From Acidobacteriota bacterium (lineage in GTDB: Bacteria; Acidobacteriota; Terriglobia; Terriglobales; Acidobacteriaceae): a DNA stretch of 33,503 nucleotides. Where the stretch lies: contig QIAM01000031.1 in assembly GCA_003225555.1 (NCBI GenBank), positions 1 to 33,503 of the forward strand, read 5' to 3'. The notes beneath the pieces were generated by a model. That model did no database searches. It was not told where the DNA came from and was given only the letters and a program-made list of their open reading frames with translations. The position numbers were made by a program, and so were the translations under genes. Of the stretch, positions 22,977 through 30,677 are shown piece by piece. Each line of letters starts with the position of its first letter. Within the stretch, counting starts at the first letter, position 1.

Positions 22977-24002
22977 TCAGCCCAGCAGCCGAGCCGCGTC
23001 CTTAGCGTAATACGTCAGGATAATGCTGGCCCCAGCCCGCCGAATGCTGATTAACGACTCCATCATCACGCGTTCCCGGTCGATCCAGTTGTTGCGAGCC
23101 GCCGCCTCGATCATGGCGTATTCACCCGATACCTGATACGCCGCCAGCGGCAGATCGAATCGCTCCCGCGCCGCCGCAATCACGTCGAGGTAAGGCATGG
23201 CCGGTTTCACCATGATCATGTCCGCCCCCTCCTCGATGTCGGCTTCGATCTCCCGCATCGCCTCGCGCAGGTTCGCCGAATCCATCTGATAAGACCGTCG
23301 ATCCCCAAATTGCGGAGTCGAGTCCGCCGCCTCGCGGAAAGGTCCATAGAAACCTGAGGCAAATTTCGCCGCATAAGAGAGAATCGGTGTGTTGATGAAT
23401 CCCGCATCGTCGAGCGCACGACGAATGGCACCCACGCGCCCGTCCATCATGTCCGAAGGCGCGATGATGTCGATGCCCGAGCGGGTCAGGGAGACCGACG
23501 TACGGGCTAGAAACTCCAGGGTCGGGTCATTGACGATCTCATACTCAGCCGTCGCCGCCGGCGGAGCAGCCACCGCCGCCCCCAGCGACTGCGCCGGCGC
23601 CTTCACAATTCCGCAATGTCCATGCGACATGTATTCGCAAAGGCAGACGTCGCCCATCAGAATCAGCCCGGGCACTTCGCTCTTAAGAGCACGCCCAGCC
23701 TGCTGCACAATCCCGTTCTCGGTCCAAGCCCCGGTAGCAACTTCGTCCTTCTTCTCCGGCAATCCAAACAGCATGACCGCCGGCACTCCCAGCGCATGAG
23801 CCTCCTGCGCTTCCTTCACCGCCTCATCCACCGACAAGTTGCACACGCCCGGCATCGAGCGAACTTCTTTCCGCACCCCTTCGCCCGGACACACAAACAT
23901 CGGATAAACGAACGCGTCCGGAGTAAGCCGCGTCTCACGCACCAGGTTGCGCAGTTCTCCCGTGCGGCGCAGGCGGCGAAGTCGAGTAACAGGAAATGCC
24001 AT
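22977..24002 (-). CDS. hemB: Delta-aminolevulinic acid dehydratase (porphobilinogen synthase)
   Basis: A 341-residue protein of family length. It condenses two molecules of 5-aminolevulinate to porphobilinogen in tetrapyrrole (heme) synthesis. Zinc-site cysteines C120, C122 and C130 lie in [14 protein letters not shown], so the zinc-dependent form is predicted. The two active-site lysines are K213 (SYAAKFAS) and K266 ([11 protein letters not shown]), the latter forming the Schiff base. An Ala/Pro-rich stretch at about 141-152 is slightly expanded relative to the usual loop. It is monocistronic here, with no other heme genes in the window. Confidence 0.97.
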   Translation of the reverse strand: MAFPVTRLRRLRRTGELRNLVRETRLTPDAFVYPMFVCPGEGVRKEVRSMPGVCNLSVDEAVKEAQEAHALGVPAVMLFGLPEKKDEVATGAWTENGIVQQAGRALKSEVPGLILMGDVCLCEYMSHGHCGIVKAPAQSLGAAVAAPPAATAEYEIVNDPTLEFLARTSVSLTRSGIDIIAPSDMMDGRVGAIRRALDDAGFINTPILSYAAKFASGFYGPFREAADSTPQFGDRRSYQMDSANLREAMREIEADIEEGADMIMVKPAMPYLDVIAAARERFDLPLAAYQVSGEYAMIEAAARNNWIDRERVMMESLISIRRAGASIILTYYAKDAARLLG

Positions 24003-24118
24003 GGCAGATCACCGTGGGAAGGGTTACCTCCCTTCGAGGATTCTAGACCATTTGAGACCGTTGATGCTTGCTGGGCGTGCGTTACCAATGTACTTTTGGA
24101 CTCCCCCGAGGTCGCGGT

Positions 24119-24187
24119 GTCATCCTGAGCGCAGCCGTTCTTCAGGCGGAGCGAAGAGCCTGCCCTGAGCGAAGTCGAAGGGATCTC
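24119..24187 (+). repeat. GTCATCCTGAGCGCAGC repeat (family A) with TGCCCTGAGC module
   Basis: The first 43 nt match 4164-4207. They are followed by GCCTGCCCTGAGCGAAGTCG and AAGGGATCTC, the same kind of module that is nested in the family D repeats at 14628 and 18457. It lies upstream of the XRE unit. Confidence 0.7.
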
Positions 24188-24249
24188 GCGCGCATCGGCA
24201 CTGCGCCACGCCTGGGTACGCGCAGACCATGATCCCCGAACTTTTCTGC

Positions 24250-24301
24250 TTGACAGGATGTCAATGGTGCTTTACTTTCCTGGATGTCAAGCATACTTGA
24301 C
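24250..24301 (+). promoter_or_regulatory. Promoter with two palindromic operators for the membrane protein/XRE unit
   Basis: TTGACA (24250-24255, perfect -35) is 17 nt from TACTTT (24273-24278). The -35 is half of a perfect palindrome TTGACA-GGA-TGTCAA (24250-24264). A second palindrome GTCAAG-CATA-CTTGAC lies at 24286-24301, over the expected transcription start. Both share the half-site TGTCAA/TTGACA, and GGATGTCAA is directly repeated 26 bp apart. Repression by the XRE protein encoded in this unit is the obvious inference. Confidence 0.65.
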
Positions 24302-24313
24302 TCGGAGAATCTA

Positions 24314-24694
24314 ATGGACACCAACGAAAGACGTTACCTGAAAGAAATCGGCAGGTCGATGGCTGCCTTTACCGTGATGGTGGCAGTTTCAATCTGGCTA
24401 TTGAAAGGCCACGAGCACTCGCCGCTCCGCTACCTTGTTGCTCTGCTGCCAGTGATCCCGTCGGCTTTTGCCATCCGGGCCGCCATCCGCTTTTTTCGCG
24501 GGCTCGACGAGTTGCAGCGCCGCATCCAGTTCGAAGCCATGGCCTTCAGCTTCCTGGGCACGTGCCTGATCTCGCTCAACTGGGGAGTCCTGCAAAGGGC
24601 CGGTCTGCCTCACGCTGACGTCGTGTGGGTCACGCTGTTGATGCTCGCCCTCTATACCATCGGAATTCTCATTGCCTGCCGGAGGTACCAGTGA
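24314..24694 (+). CDS. Small four-helix membrane protein paired with XRE regulator
   Basis: A 126-residue protein. ATG 24314 has GGAG 6 nt upstream and yields MDTNERRYLKEIGRSM; an earlier ATG at 24284 lies inside the operator region and is rejected. Four hydrophobic segments are visible at about 16-31, 39-57, 72-90 and 103-121, joined by a basic loop FFRGLDELQRRIQFEA. It overlaps the XRE regulator gene by 4 nt (GTGA). Membrane protein plus small XRE regulator pairs are common in bacteria, but their role is generally unknown. I do not assign a transport activity. Confidence 0.85.
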   Translation: MDTNERRYLKEIGRSMAAFTVMVAVSIWLLKGHEHSPLRYLVALLPVIPSAFAIRAAIRFFRGLDELQRRIQFEAMAFSFLGTCLISLNWGVLQRAGLPHADVVWVTLLMLALYTIGILIACRRYQ

Positions 24695-24879
24695 AGAACA
24701 GCATTCGCGATCTACGCGGCCAACTCGACTGGACCCAGGCCGACCTGGCCGGAAAACTCGGCGTCTCGCGCCAAACCGTGAACGCCATCGAAACCGAAAA
24801 GTACGACCCCAGCCTCCCCCTGGCCTTCAAGATCGCCAAACTCTTCCGCAAGCCAGTGGAGGAGATTTTCAAGGCTTAA
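24691..24879 (+). CDS. XRE/Cro-CI family transcriptional regulator
   Basis: A 62-residue protein that is almost entirely one helix-turn-helix domain: LDWTQADLAGKLGVSRQTVN (about 12-31) followed by AIETEKYDPSLPLAFKIAKL. GTG 24691 overlaps the upstream stop, and GGAGG (24681-24685) is 5 nt before it, so translation is coupled to the membrane protein. It resembles the short YgzD-like regulators without an effector domain. It most likely represses its own operon through the palindromes at 24250-24301. How it senses a signal is unclear; the membrane protein is a candidate. Confidence 0.93.
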   Translation: MKNSIRDLRGQLDWTQADLAGKLGVSRQTVNAIETEKYDPSLPLAFKIAKLFRKPVEEIFKA

Positions 24880-24894
24880 AAGATCCCTTGACCA

Positions 24895-24915
24895 TGTGGC
24901 ACACGATGTGTCACA
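24895..24915 (+). promoter_or_regulatory. Candidate operator of the toxin-antitoxin pair
   Basis: Two 9-bp palindromes of the form TGTGNCACA (TGTGGCACA at 24895-24903 and TGTGTCACA at 24907-24915) lie just before the antitoxin start, with centres 12 bp apart. Toxin-antitoxin operons are usually autorepressed at such sites. TTGACC at 24888-24893 could be a -35, but no well-spaced -10 is visible. Confidence 0.5.
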
Positions 24916-24924
24916 GTATGAATC

Positions 24925-25161
24925 ATGCATTCGATGAATATTCGTCAGCTTCGCGACACCCGCCGTCTCAAAACCTGGCTGCGGGCCGGGAAAACGGTGG
25001 AACTCCGGGAGCGGGACCAGGTCATCGCCCGCATTGTTCCTGAAGGTCAGCCAGCCATGCCCCCGGTGTGGCCTGATTTCGCCGCTCGCGCTAAGAAGGT
25101 TCTTGGGGACAAAGTCTTGCCAGGGGCTGATCTAGTCATCCAGGAGCGCGGACGCTATTGA
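24925..25161 (+). CDS. Antitoxin of a type II toxin-antitoxin system (Phd/VapB type)
   Basis: A 78-residue protein; a start at ATG 24934 (MNIRQLRDTRRLKTWL) is equally possible and neither has a ribosome binding site, so translation may be leaderless. The N-terminal part (IRQLRDT, TVELRERDQVIARIVPEG) resembles Phd/YefM-type DNA-binding antitoxins. The C-terminal part (PDFAARAKKVLGDKVLPG, then IQERGRY) would wrap the toxin. The stop overlaps the toxin start by 4 nt (TTGA), a typical toxin-antitoxin arrangement. It presumably neutralises VapC and represses the operon. Confidence 0.85.
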   Translation: MHSMNIRQLRDTRRLKTWLRAGKTVELRERDQVIARIVPEGQPAMPPVWPDFAARAKKVLGDKVLPGADLVIQERGRY

Positions 25162-25580
25162 CGATCTACGCCGATACCAGCTTTGTCGTTTCACTCTACG
25201 CAACCGATCAGCATTCCACGGAATCGCGGCGGCGGATGGTGGCATCTCCGCTGGTTTGGTTTACGCCTCTTCACTGCGCGGAATGGGCGCACGCCATCGC
25301 TCAGCACGTGTTTCACGGCAAGATATCCGCCTCCGGAGCGCACGAATTGAATCGCCATCTAGAAAGGGACCGGGCGGCAGGTTTGTGGGTAGAAGTTGAA
25401 ATGCCGGAAGACGTTTTCGATGTTGGCGCCGACTTGGCCCGACGTCATGGGCCTCGCCTCGGCGTGCGCACTCTCGATAGTCTTCACGTAGCCTGCGCTC
25501 TGCAATTGAACGCAGAACGTTTTTGGACTTTCGACGAACGCCAGGCCAAGTTGGCCAAGGCCGCAGGTTTGAAAGGTTAA
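25158..25580 (+). CDS. vapC: PIN-domain ribonuclease toxin VapC
   Basis: A 140-residue PIN domain protein with a TTG start overlapping the antitoxin stop. The acidic metal-binding residues of the family are present: D6 (IYADTS), E42 (HCAEWAHA), D107 (RTLDSLHVACAL) and D126 (FWTFDERQ). VapC toxins cut tRNA or rRNA when the antitoxin is degraded; the target here is unknown. With all four acids intact the toxin should be active. The pair is in an accessory patch beside an XRE unit, consistent with horizontal acquisition, though no mobility gene is visible. Confidence 0.92.
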   Translation: MTIYADTSFVVSLYATDQHSTESRRRMVASPLVWFTPLHCAEWAHAIAQHVFHGKISASGAHELNRHLERDRAAGLWVEVEMPEDVFDVGADLARRHGPRLGVRTLDSLHVACALQLNAERFWTFDERQAKLAKAAGLKG

Positions 25581-26129
25581 GGCGATTGAGTTAGACGTTC
25601 ACGCTGCAGTGCCTCGAGTGGTAAGGCTTTAGTGCCAACACCAGACAACGAAGCAAGCAAACATGAGAGTTACCGGTGCGGTTATAAATAGCGTGGTCTC
25701 GATGCTGCCCTCATCCACGACAGCGTCTTCAAAATCCTGTCCTTCCTTTCCTTTCGGAGGTTTTCCTTCCTCGGCTGGGACCCATCCCGCCTTTCCTTTC
25801 TCGAAGAGCTTATGAGACGCTTCGGTAAAGTAGCAACTGATCAAGGTCTTAATCCGCGTGCGAAAGGTATCGAGGTTTCTGTGACACTTGTAGCAGCAAC
25901 CAAGAACATGAGCACGGTAGCTATTACGGCATACCTGGCGTGCTCACGAGCGAATAGTGCAATCGCCATGATGGTAAGAACGCCGAGGTTAGTAGCGGTC
26001 CATTGACGTGACTTCAAGTCCGCAACGTTCTTGGACGAGTCGTTAAACAAGTTCAACCGCTTTGGCCCTTTGGATTGGTCTGTCGTGGCTCACGGCATAG
26101 CTTCCGCTTCATGGCTGTTAGACACGCCG
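25581..26129 (-). other. 549-bp stretch with possible small or broken membrane-protein ORFs
   Basis: No convincing gene, but two minus-strand frames stand out. The first (26056-25841, 71 codons, TTG start without a ribosome binding site) encodes a hydrophobic stretch LTIMAIALFAREHARYAVIA and more. The second (25844-25629, 71 codons) overlaps it by TTGA and encodes YFTEASHKLFEKGKAGWVPA, a charged linker and a C-terminal helix TLFITAPVTLMFACFVVW. Reading the second frame further upstream gives NLDTFRTRIKTLISC, which would join naturally after VTE of the first. One frameshifted membrane-protein gene is thus as likely as two small coupled ones. Base composition is visibly less GC-rich than the neighbours. 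Confidence 0.3.
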
Positions 26130-28238
26130 CTACTCTTCCTCTTCCTTCACCTCACCCCGCTCCGCCTTCGCCTTCTCAATGATCTTCTCCTGCAACTGCC
26201 CCGGCACCACATCATAGTGATGCATCTCCATGTTGAAGCTGCCCCGACCCTGCGTCATCGAGGTCAAGTCCACGCCATAGGTCAGCATCTCCGCCATGGG
26301 CACTTCCGCCTTCACGATGGTGTTGCCGCCCTGGTTGTCCATACCCTGGATGCGCCCCCGCCGGCTGTTCAAATCGCCCATGATGGAGCCAGCAAAATCG
26401 TCCGGCACGGTAATCTCGACCGCCATGACGGGCTCCAGGATCGTGGGCTTCGCCTGCTCCATCGCCTTCCTGAAAGCAATGCGCCCCGCCATCTGGAACG
26501 ACATGTCGTTCGAATCCACATCGTGATAGGATCCGTCGTAAAGAATCACGCGAAAGTCCACCACCGGGAATCCCGCCAGATATCCGCGCCCCGCCGCATC
26601 CTTGATGCCCTTTTCGATCGCGGGAATATAGTTCTTCGGAATCGCGCCGCCAAAAATATCGTTCACAAACTCAAACTGCCCACCCCGCGCCAAAGGCTCC
26701 ATCTTGATCTTGCAATCGCCATACTGCCCGTGTCCGCCGGTCTGCTTCTTGTGCCGCCCCTGCACATCGGCTTTGCCCCGGATGGTCTCTCGGTAAGGAA
26801 CCTTCGGCGCCTTCAAAACCACTTCCGTGTGATACCGCTTCTTTAGCTTGGCGACGATGACTTCGATATGTTGCTGCCCCGTGCCTGCAATCAGAAATTC
26901 CTGCGTCTGCGCATCGCGGAAGAACCGCAACATCGCATCCTCTTCCATCAGCTTATGGATACCCGGCCCCAGCTTGTCTTCATCCGCCCTACTCTTCGGC
27001 TCAATGGCAAACGTAATCGCCGGCTCCGGCAACTTCACTCGCGGATACTGAATCGGCGCCGACTTGTCTCCCAGCGTGTCACCGGTTAGCGTCTCCTTCA
27101 ACTTCGCCACCGCCCCAATATCCCCCGCATGCAATTCAGTCACAGGAATCGCCGTCTTCCCCTGCATCACCGAAATGTGGGCCAGCTTTTCCGTCGTCCC
27201 CCGCGAAAAGTTCGGCACGGTTGCGTCGTTCTTCAGCACGCCAGAAAAAACCTTGAAGTACGAAATCCTTCCCGAAAACGCGTCCGACACCGTCTTGAAC
27301 ACGTACAGGGACACCGGCTCCGCATCCGTCTCATGACGCTTTGGCACATCCCCATTCCCCGAAGCTGGAGCCTCTCCCTGCACCCACTCATGCTCCGAAG
27401 GCGCCGGAGTGTAGTCCACGATGAAGTCCATCACCCGGTCCGCACCCACGTTCCCTAACCCAGAGCTGAAGATCACCGGAAAAATCCTGTCCTCGCGAAT
27501 CGAGTTATGCAGCGCCGGAATCAGATCTTCCTCTCCCAGCGTCCCCGCCTCAAAGAATTTCTCCATCAGCTTGTCATCGCCCTCGGCCACCAGCTCCACC
27601 AGCCGCTCATGCGCCGACTGCGCCTGCTCTTGAAGATTCGCCGGAATCTCCGTTTCCTTCCCCTTGCCATTCCCCCCAAGCTCATACGTGTAAGCCTTCA
27701 TCCGTACCAGGTCGATCACGCCCGACAGACTCTTCTCCACCCCAATCGGCAACTCAATCGGAATCACATTCCGCCCAAACGCATTCGTCAACGACTCCAG
27801 CACCCGATCCGCATTGGCCCGATCGCGATCCATCCGGTTTACCACGATCAGCCGCGGCGCCCTGTACTCCTCGCAATAATTCCAAACTCTCTGCGTGACC
27901 ACCTCGACCCCTGCCACGCCGTCGACGACCACAATTGCCGCGTCCACCACCGGCAGCACCATCTTGGCCTCATGGACGAACATATTGAAGCCCGGCGTAT
28001 CCAGAACATTGATCTTCGTCTTTCCCCACTCCACCACGGCCGCGCCTGTCGAAATCGACATCTTGCGCGCAATCTCTTCCTCGTCATAGTCGGTAGTCGA
28101 CGACCCGTCGTCCACGCGCCCCAGCCGTTGCGTCGCCCCCGCCGTAAACAGCATGGCCGACGCGAGCGTCGTCTTCCCAGCATGCCCATGCCCCACCAAC
28201 GCCACATTACGGATGTTTTCCCCAGAGTAGATTTTCAC
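26130..28238 (-). CDS. Elongation factor G-like translation GTPase (FusA2 type)
   Basis: A 702-residue protein with the five-domain EF-G layout. The GTP-binding motifs are GHGHAGKTT (16-24), a switch I region near 45-60, DTPGF (80-84) and NRMD (134-137). Canonical EF-G has DTPGH; here F84 replaces the histidine that activates hydrolysis. The domain IV loop and C-terminal parts (TGGHGQYGD, AGSIMGDLNSRRGRIQGM, THE-like MTQGRGSF) are preserved. It starts with GTG, AAGGAG 7 nt upstream. It is not in the str operon, so it is probably a paralogue of the main fusA, perhaps with slow or specialised GTPase activity. The C-terminus ends in EVKEEEE. Confidence 0.9.
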   Translation of the reverse strand: MKIYSGENIRNVALVGHGHAGKTTLASAMLFTAGATQRLGRVDDGSSTTDYDEEEIARKMSISTGAAVVEWGKTKINVLDTPGFNMFVHEAKMVLPVVDAAIVVVDGVAGVEVVTQRVWNYCEEYRAPRLIVVNRMDRDRANADRVLESLTNAFGRNVIPIELPIGVEKSLSGVIDLVRMKAYTYELGGNGKGKETEIPANLQEQAQSAHERLVELVAEGDDKLMEKFFEAGTLGEEDLIPALHNSIREDRIFPVIFSSGLGNVGADRVMDFIVDYTPAPSEHEWVQGEAPASGNGDVPKRHETDAEPVSLYVFKTVSDAFSGRISYFKVFSGVLKNDATVPNFSRGTTEKLAHISVMQGKTAIPVTELHAGDIGAVAKLKETLTGDTLGDKSAPIQYPRVKLPEPAITFAIEPKSRADEDKLGPGIHKLMEEDAMLRFFRDAQTQEFLIAGTGQQHIEVIVAKLKKRYHTEVVLKAPKVPYRETIRGKADVQGRHKKQTGGHGQYGDCKIKMEPLARGGQFEFVNDIFGGAIPKNYIPAIEKGIKDAAGRGYLAGFPVVDFRVILYDGSYHDVDSNDMSFQMAGRIAFRKAMEQAKPTILEPVMAVEITVPDDFAGSIMGDLNSRRGRIQGMDNQGGNTIVKAEVPMAEMLTYGVDLTSMTQGRGSFNMEMHHYDVVPGQLQEKIIEKAKAERGEVKEEEE

Positions 28239-28423
28239 GATCAGGCTCCTTGAGCAGGCGTGGGAAGGAAACGGCCCATAGAAAGAGGATTAGGACAGGA
28301 ACAGGCCAGCCCAACATCACCTGCCAAAACCTAGGATGCTACCACGCAGCTAACCAAGGTCTCAACTGCCGAGCTGGACTGGGGAAACGGGCGAGATAGA
28401 TGTGTGAAACAGCGCGACTCCGA

Positions 28424-28494
28424 TTTGAAAGGGCGCGGCTTTCAGCCGCGCCGCAATGGCGTTCCTCAAAACATCCGCGGCTTTAGCCCCCGAG
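28424..28494 (+). repeat. Family C composite palindromic repeat
   Basis: GGGCGCGGCTTTCAGCCGCGCC (hairpin) is followed after about 20 nt by CCGCGGCTTTAGCCCCCGAG. The layout matches 1507-1574 and 21173-21239. The open frame of the next gene runs through this repeat, which should not be counted as coding. Confidence 0.75.
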
Positions 28495-28517
28495 ATAGCC
28501 GGTGTATGATCCCACCC

Positions 28518-28820
28518 ATGCTCGGCAACCGCACCAATGAACAATGGATCGCCCAATACGCCACCAGCCATCAGCACCCCATCAATCGCGCCTGCCACAC
28601 CCTGGGCATTCCCAGCATTTTGATTTCGGTAGTGCTTTTCATCGCGAGCATCTTCCTTCATCGCCTCTGGCTCTACGCCGCCCTTCTCTTTCTCCTCGGA
28701 TGGATTCTCCAATTCATCGGCCACGCCTTCGAACGCAAGGCACCAGAATTCTTCCACGACTGGCGCTTCCTCTTCGTAGGCGTCCGCTGGTGGTGGGCCA
28801 AAATCCGCGGCCGAGCCTAA
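28518..28820 (+). CDS. DUF962/Mpo1-like membrane protein
   Basis: A 100-residue protein from ATG 28518 (MLGNRTNEQWIAQYATSHQH); ATG 28506 is possible, but the longer frame upstream lies in a palindromic repeat. Family features are WIAQYATSHQHPINRACHTL near the N-terminus, two hydrophobic segments (about 31-50 and 54-72) and the C-terminal FIGHAFERKAPEFFHDWRFL. In yeast, Mpo1 is an Fe(II)-dependent dioxygenase of 2-hydroxy fatty acids; the conserved histidines (SHQHP, CHT, GHAFE) fit such a metal site. Transfer of that function to this short bacterial form is inference. Confidence 0.85.
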   Translation: MLGNRTNEQWIAQYATSHQHPINRACHTLGIPSILISVVLFIASIFLHRLWLYAALLFLLGWILQFIGHAFERKAPEFFHDWRFLFVGVRWWWAKIRGRA

Positions 28821-28833
28821 GCGCTTTTGAGTT

Positions 28834-28860
28834 GTCATCCTGAGCAACGCGAAGGACCCC
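28834..28860 (+). repeat. GTCATCCTGAGC repeat (short family A copy)
   Basis: GTCATCCTGAGCAACGCGAA followed by GGACCCC. The same lead sequence occurs at 4164 and 24119. It lies just after the DUF962 gene. Confidence 0.6.
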
Positions 28861-28980
28861 ATGCACTATGTTCGAAGCGCCGGAATTCGTCCGTACGCCG
28901 GGTAACCCCAGGCCGCAATGCGCAATCATCCCCCAGCGGCAAGCTAAAATAATCCATCCTCAATTCAAGGACGAAATCCC

Positions 28981-29658
28981 ATGACGAAACTCGAAACCGG
29001 CGGCTCCCCCACTTCTGAAAAAAAGATCTGGATGACCCTCACCGGCCTCCCTCTCACCATCCGCCTCGACTGGCCCTTTCACAAGTCAACCTCCGGCGCC
29101 GACTTCTGGGTCCTTCACGGCGACATCCGCCTCGCAAACTCCGCCGATCTCCACGCACTCGTCGCCGTCAATCTCTCCGCCACCGTCCGAGAGGTCATGC
29201 CCTCCCTCGAGCCCAAAGATGCCGAAGCCCCCGTCATCAACGCCCTCCGCAAAGAAGTCGACCGCCGCCAAATCGAATTCTTAAAGTCCGGGAAACTCCT
29301 CCCTATCGCCTTTTCCAGCCGCCACTACGACTTCAAGCGCCAGAAGTGGGTTTTCGGCAAGGCCAGTGGCGAAGCCATAGCCGAATTCGTGGAACGCAAA
29401 GTGTATTGGCAGACCAAGCTTATCGGCGAGAAGCGTGTCTGGATCGCCGATCCCACCGAAGCGCAATATCTCGAAACCACCTCCGCCCACCTGCTTGAGA
29501 TTGCCGCCCGTCTCGTCGCCGCACTGGGCTTGCTCCGCATCGAAGCCGAATGGGCCGAACCCACTCAAGGCCTGCTCTCTCACGCTGAAAGATTCGAATC
29601 CGCCACACGCCAGGCCGCCGAAGAGCTCGAAAAGAAACACGCCTTTGAGCGCGGCTAG
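28981..29658 (+). CDS. Protein of unknown function
   Basis: A 225-residue soluble protein with ATG 28981 and no membrane segment or signal peptide. N-terminal part: KIWMTLTGLPLTIRLDWPFH, then GADFWVLHGDIRLANSADLH. Middle: a short basic stretch FSSRHYDFKRQKWVFGKASG. C-terminal part (about 165-225): long amphipathic helices (LLEIAARLVAALGLLRIEAE, ESATRQAAEELEKKHAFERG). I do not recognise a family. Codon use is like its neighbours, so it looks like a normal resident gene. It converges on korB, with a small hairpin CCGCT-ACAG-AGCGG at 29709-29722 between them. Confidence 0.75.
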   Translation: MTKLETGGSPTSEKKIWMTLTGLPLTIRLDWPFHKSTSGADFWVLHGDIRLANSADLHALVAVNLSATVREVMPSLEPKDAEAPVINALRKEVDRRQIEFLKSGKLLPIAFSSRHYDFKRQKWVFGKASGEAIAEFVERKVYWQTKLIGEKRVWIADPTEAQYLETTSAHLLEIAARLVAALGLLRIEAEWAEPTQGLLSHAERFESATRQAAEELEKKHAFERG

Positions 29659-29734
29659 GGCCGACACCGCACCTCTCCGTTTTTGACCCTATCATCTTGT
29701 CGGTTAGTCCGCTACAGAGCGGTGCCGCTTTGCT

Positions 29735-30631
29735 CTACATCAACTCCTCAACGAAAGCGCGCCCCACCTCCGCCGGAATCCGCGGGTCGGCATGAATGAG
29801 GGGTCCCGCGTTCAGCACGGGCTCGGCATCCTGCAGAGCGGGCACGTCGGTACGTTCAAAGAATTTCCCGATGGGAATCTCGTCACCCCAAAGCAGGGAC
29901 TTTCCCATCGCGGCCATCCAGTCCGCAGGATCGTACGTCCCATCGTCCTCGAGCTTTTTGATACGCGGGCGGAACCACTGGTAGGTATTGTCGTGGTTGT
30001 AGGTGACGCACGGGCTGAAAACATCCAGAAACGAGAAACCCTTGTGCCGGATGCCTTGCTTGATCAGCTCCGTCAGGTGTTTCTGTTCAGCGCTGAATCC
30101 GCGGGCAACAAATGTGGCTCCAGCGGCGAGCGCGAGCGAGATTGGATTCACCGGCGCTTCAACGTTGCCAAACGGCATGCTCTTCGTCTTCATGCCGACG
30201 CGGCTGGTGGGCGATGTCTGCCCGGTGGTGAGACCGTAGATCTGGTTGTCCATCACGATGTAGAGCACATCAACGTTACGGCGCATGCTATGCACGAAGT
30301 GATTGCCACCGATGCCGAAGCCATCCCCGTCGCCGCCCGTCACCAGCACGGTCAGATCGTGATTCGCCAGCTTCACTCCAGTAGCCACCGCCAAAGCTCG
30401 GCCGTGCAGAGTGTGCATCCCGTAAGTATTGATGAACCCGGGGAAGTTTGACGAACAGCCGATGCCGCTAATCGTAACCACGTTGTGGTTCGGAATCTGC
30501 AAGTCAACCAGCGCTTTCTGGACCGCGGCAAGCACGCCAAAGTCGCCGCATCCGGGACACCAATCGGGATCGACCTTGCCCTTCAAGTCTGCCAATGCCA
30601 CGTGGTTGGTAGCTGCTAGAGCCGTCGCCAT
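29735..30631 (-). CDS. korB: 2-oxoacid:ferredoxin oxidoreductase, beta subunit
   Basis: A 298-residue protein. It binds thiamine diphosphate through GGDGDGFGIGGNH (98-110) and DNQIYGLTTGQ (127-137), and probably a [4Fe-4S] cluster through C25 and C28 (WCPGCGDFG), C59 (SGIGCSS) and C207 (SPCVTYN). With the alpha subunit it oxidatively decarboxylates a 2-oxoacid, probably 2-oxoglutarate, to the acyl-CoA while reducing ferredoxin; the substrate is inferred from resemblance to KorB. GGAGG sits just before ATG 30631. It follows korA by 46 nt on the same strand and must work with it. Confidence 0.93.
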   Translation of the reverse strand: MATALAATNHVALADLKGKVDPDWCPGCGDFGVLAAVQKALVDLQIPNHNVVTISGIGCSSNFPGFINTYGMHTLHGRALAVATGVKLANHDLTVLVTGGDGDGFGIGGNHFVHSMRRNVDVLYIVMDNQIYGLTTGQTSPTSRVGMKTKSMPFGNVEAPVNPISLALAAGATFVARGFSAEQKHLTELIKQGIRHKGFSFLDVFSPCVTYNHDNTYQWFRPRIKKLEDDGTYDPADWMAAMGKSLLWGDEIPIGKFFERTDVPALQDAEPVLNAGPLIHADPRIPAEVGRAFVEELM

Positions 30632-30677
30632 TTTTCTGTCCTCCTCAAAACCGGAATTTCGTCAAACCACGCTTTCG

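Noticed and set aside
25590..26123. Possible integron gene cassette bounded by GTTAGAC motifs, with a potential attC (GTCTAAC ... GTTGAAC on the minus strand, 73 nt)
   Set aside because: GTTAGAC fits GTTRRRY and the length is right, but the inner arms that should pair in an attC site are not complementary, and no integrase is present.
28404..28505. N-terminal extension of the DUF962 protein by about 38 codons
   Set aside because: This part of the frame is translated palindromic repeat (family C); family resemblance begins at MLGNRT.
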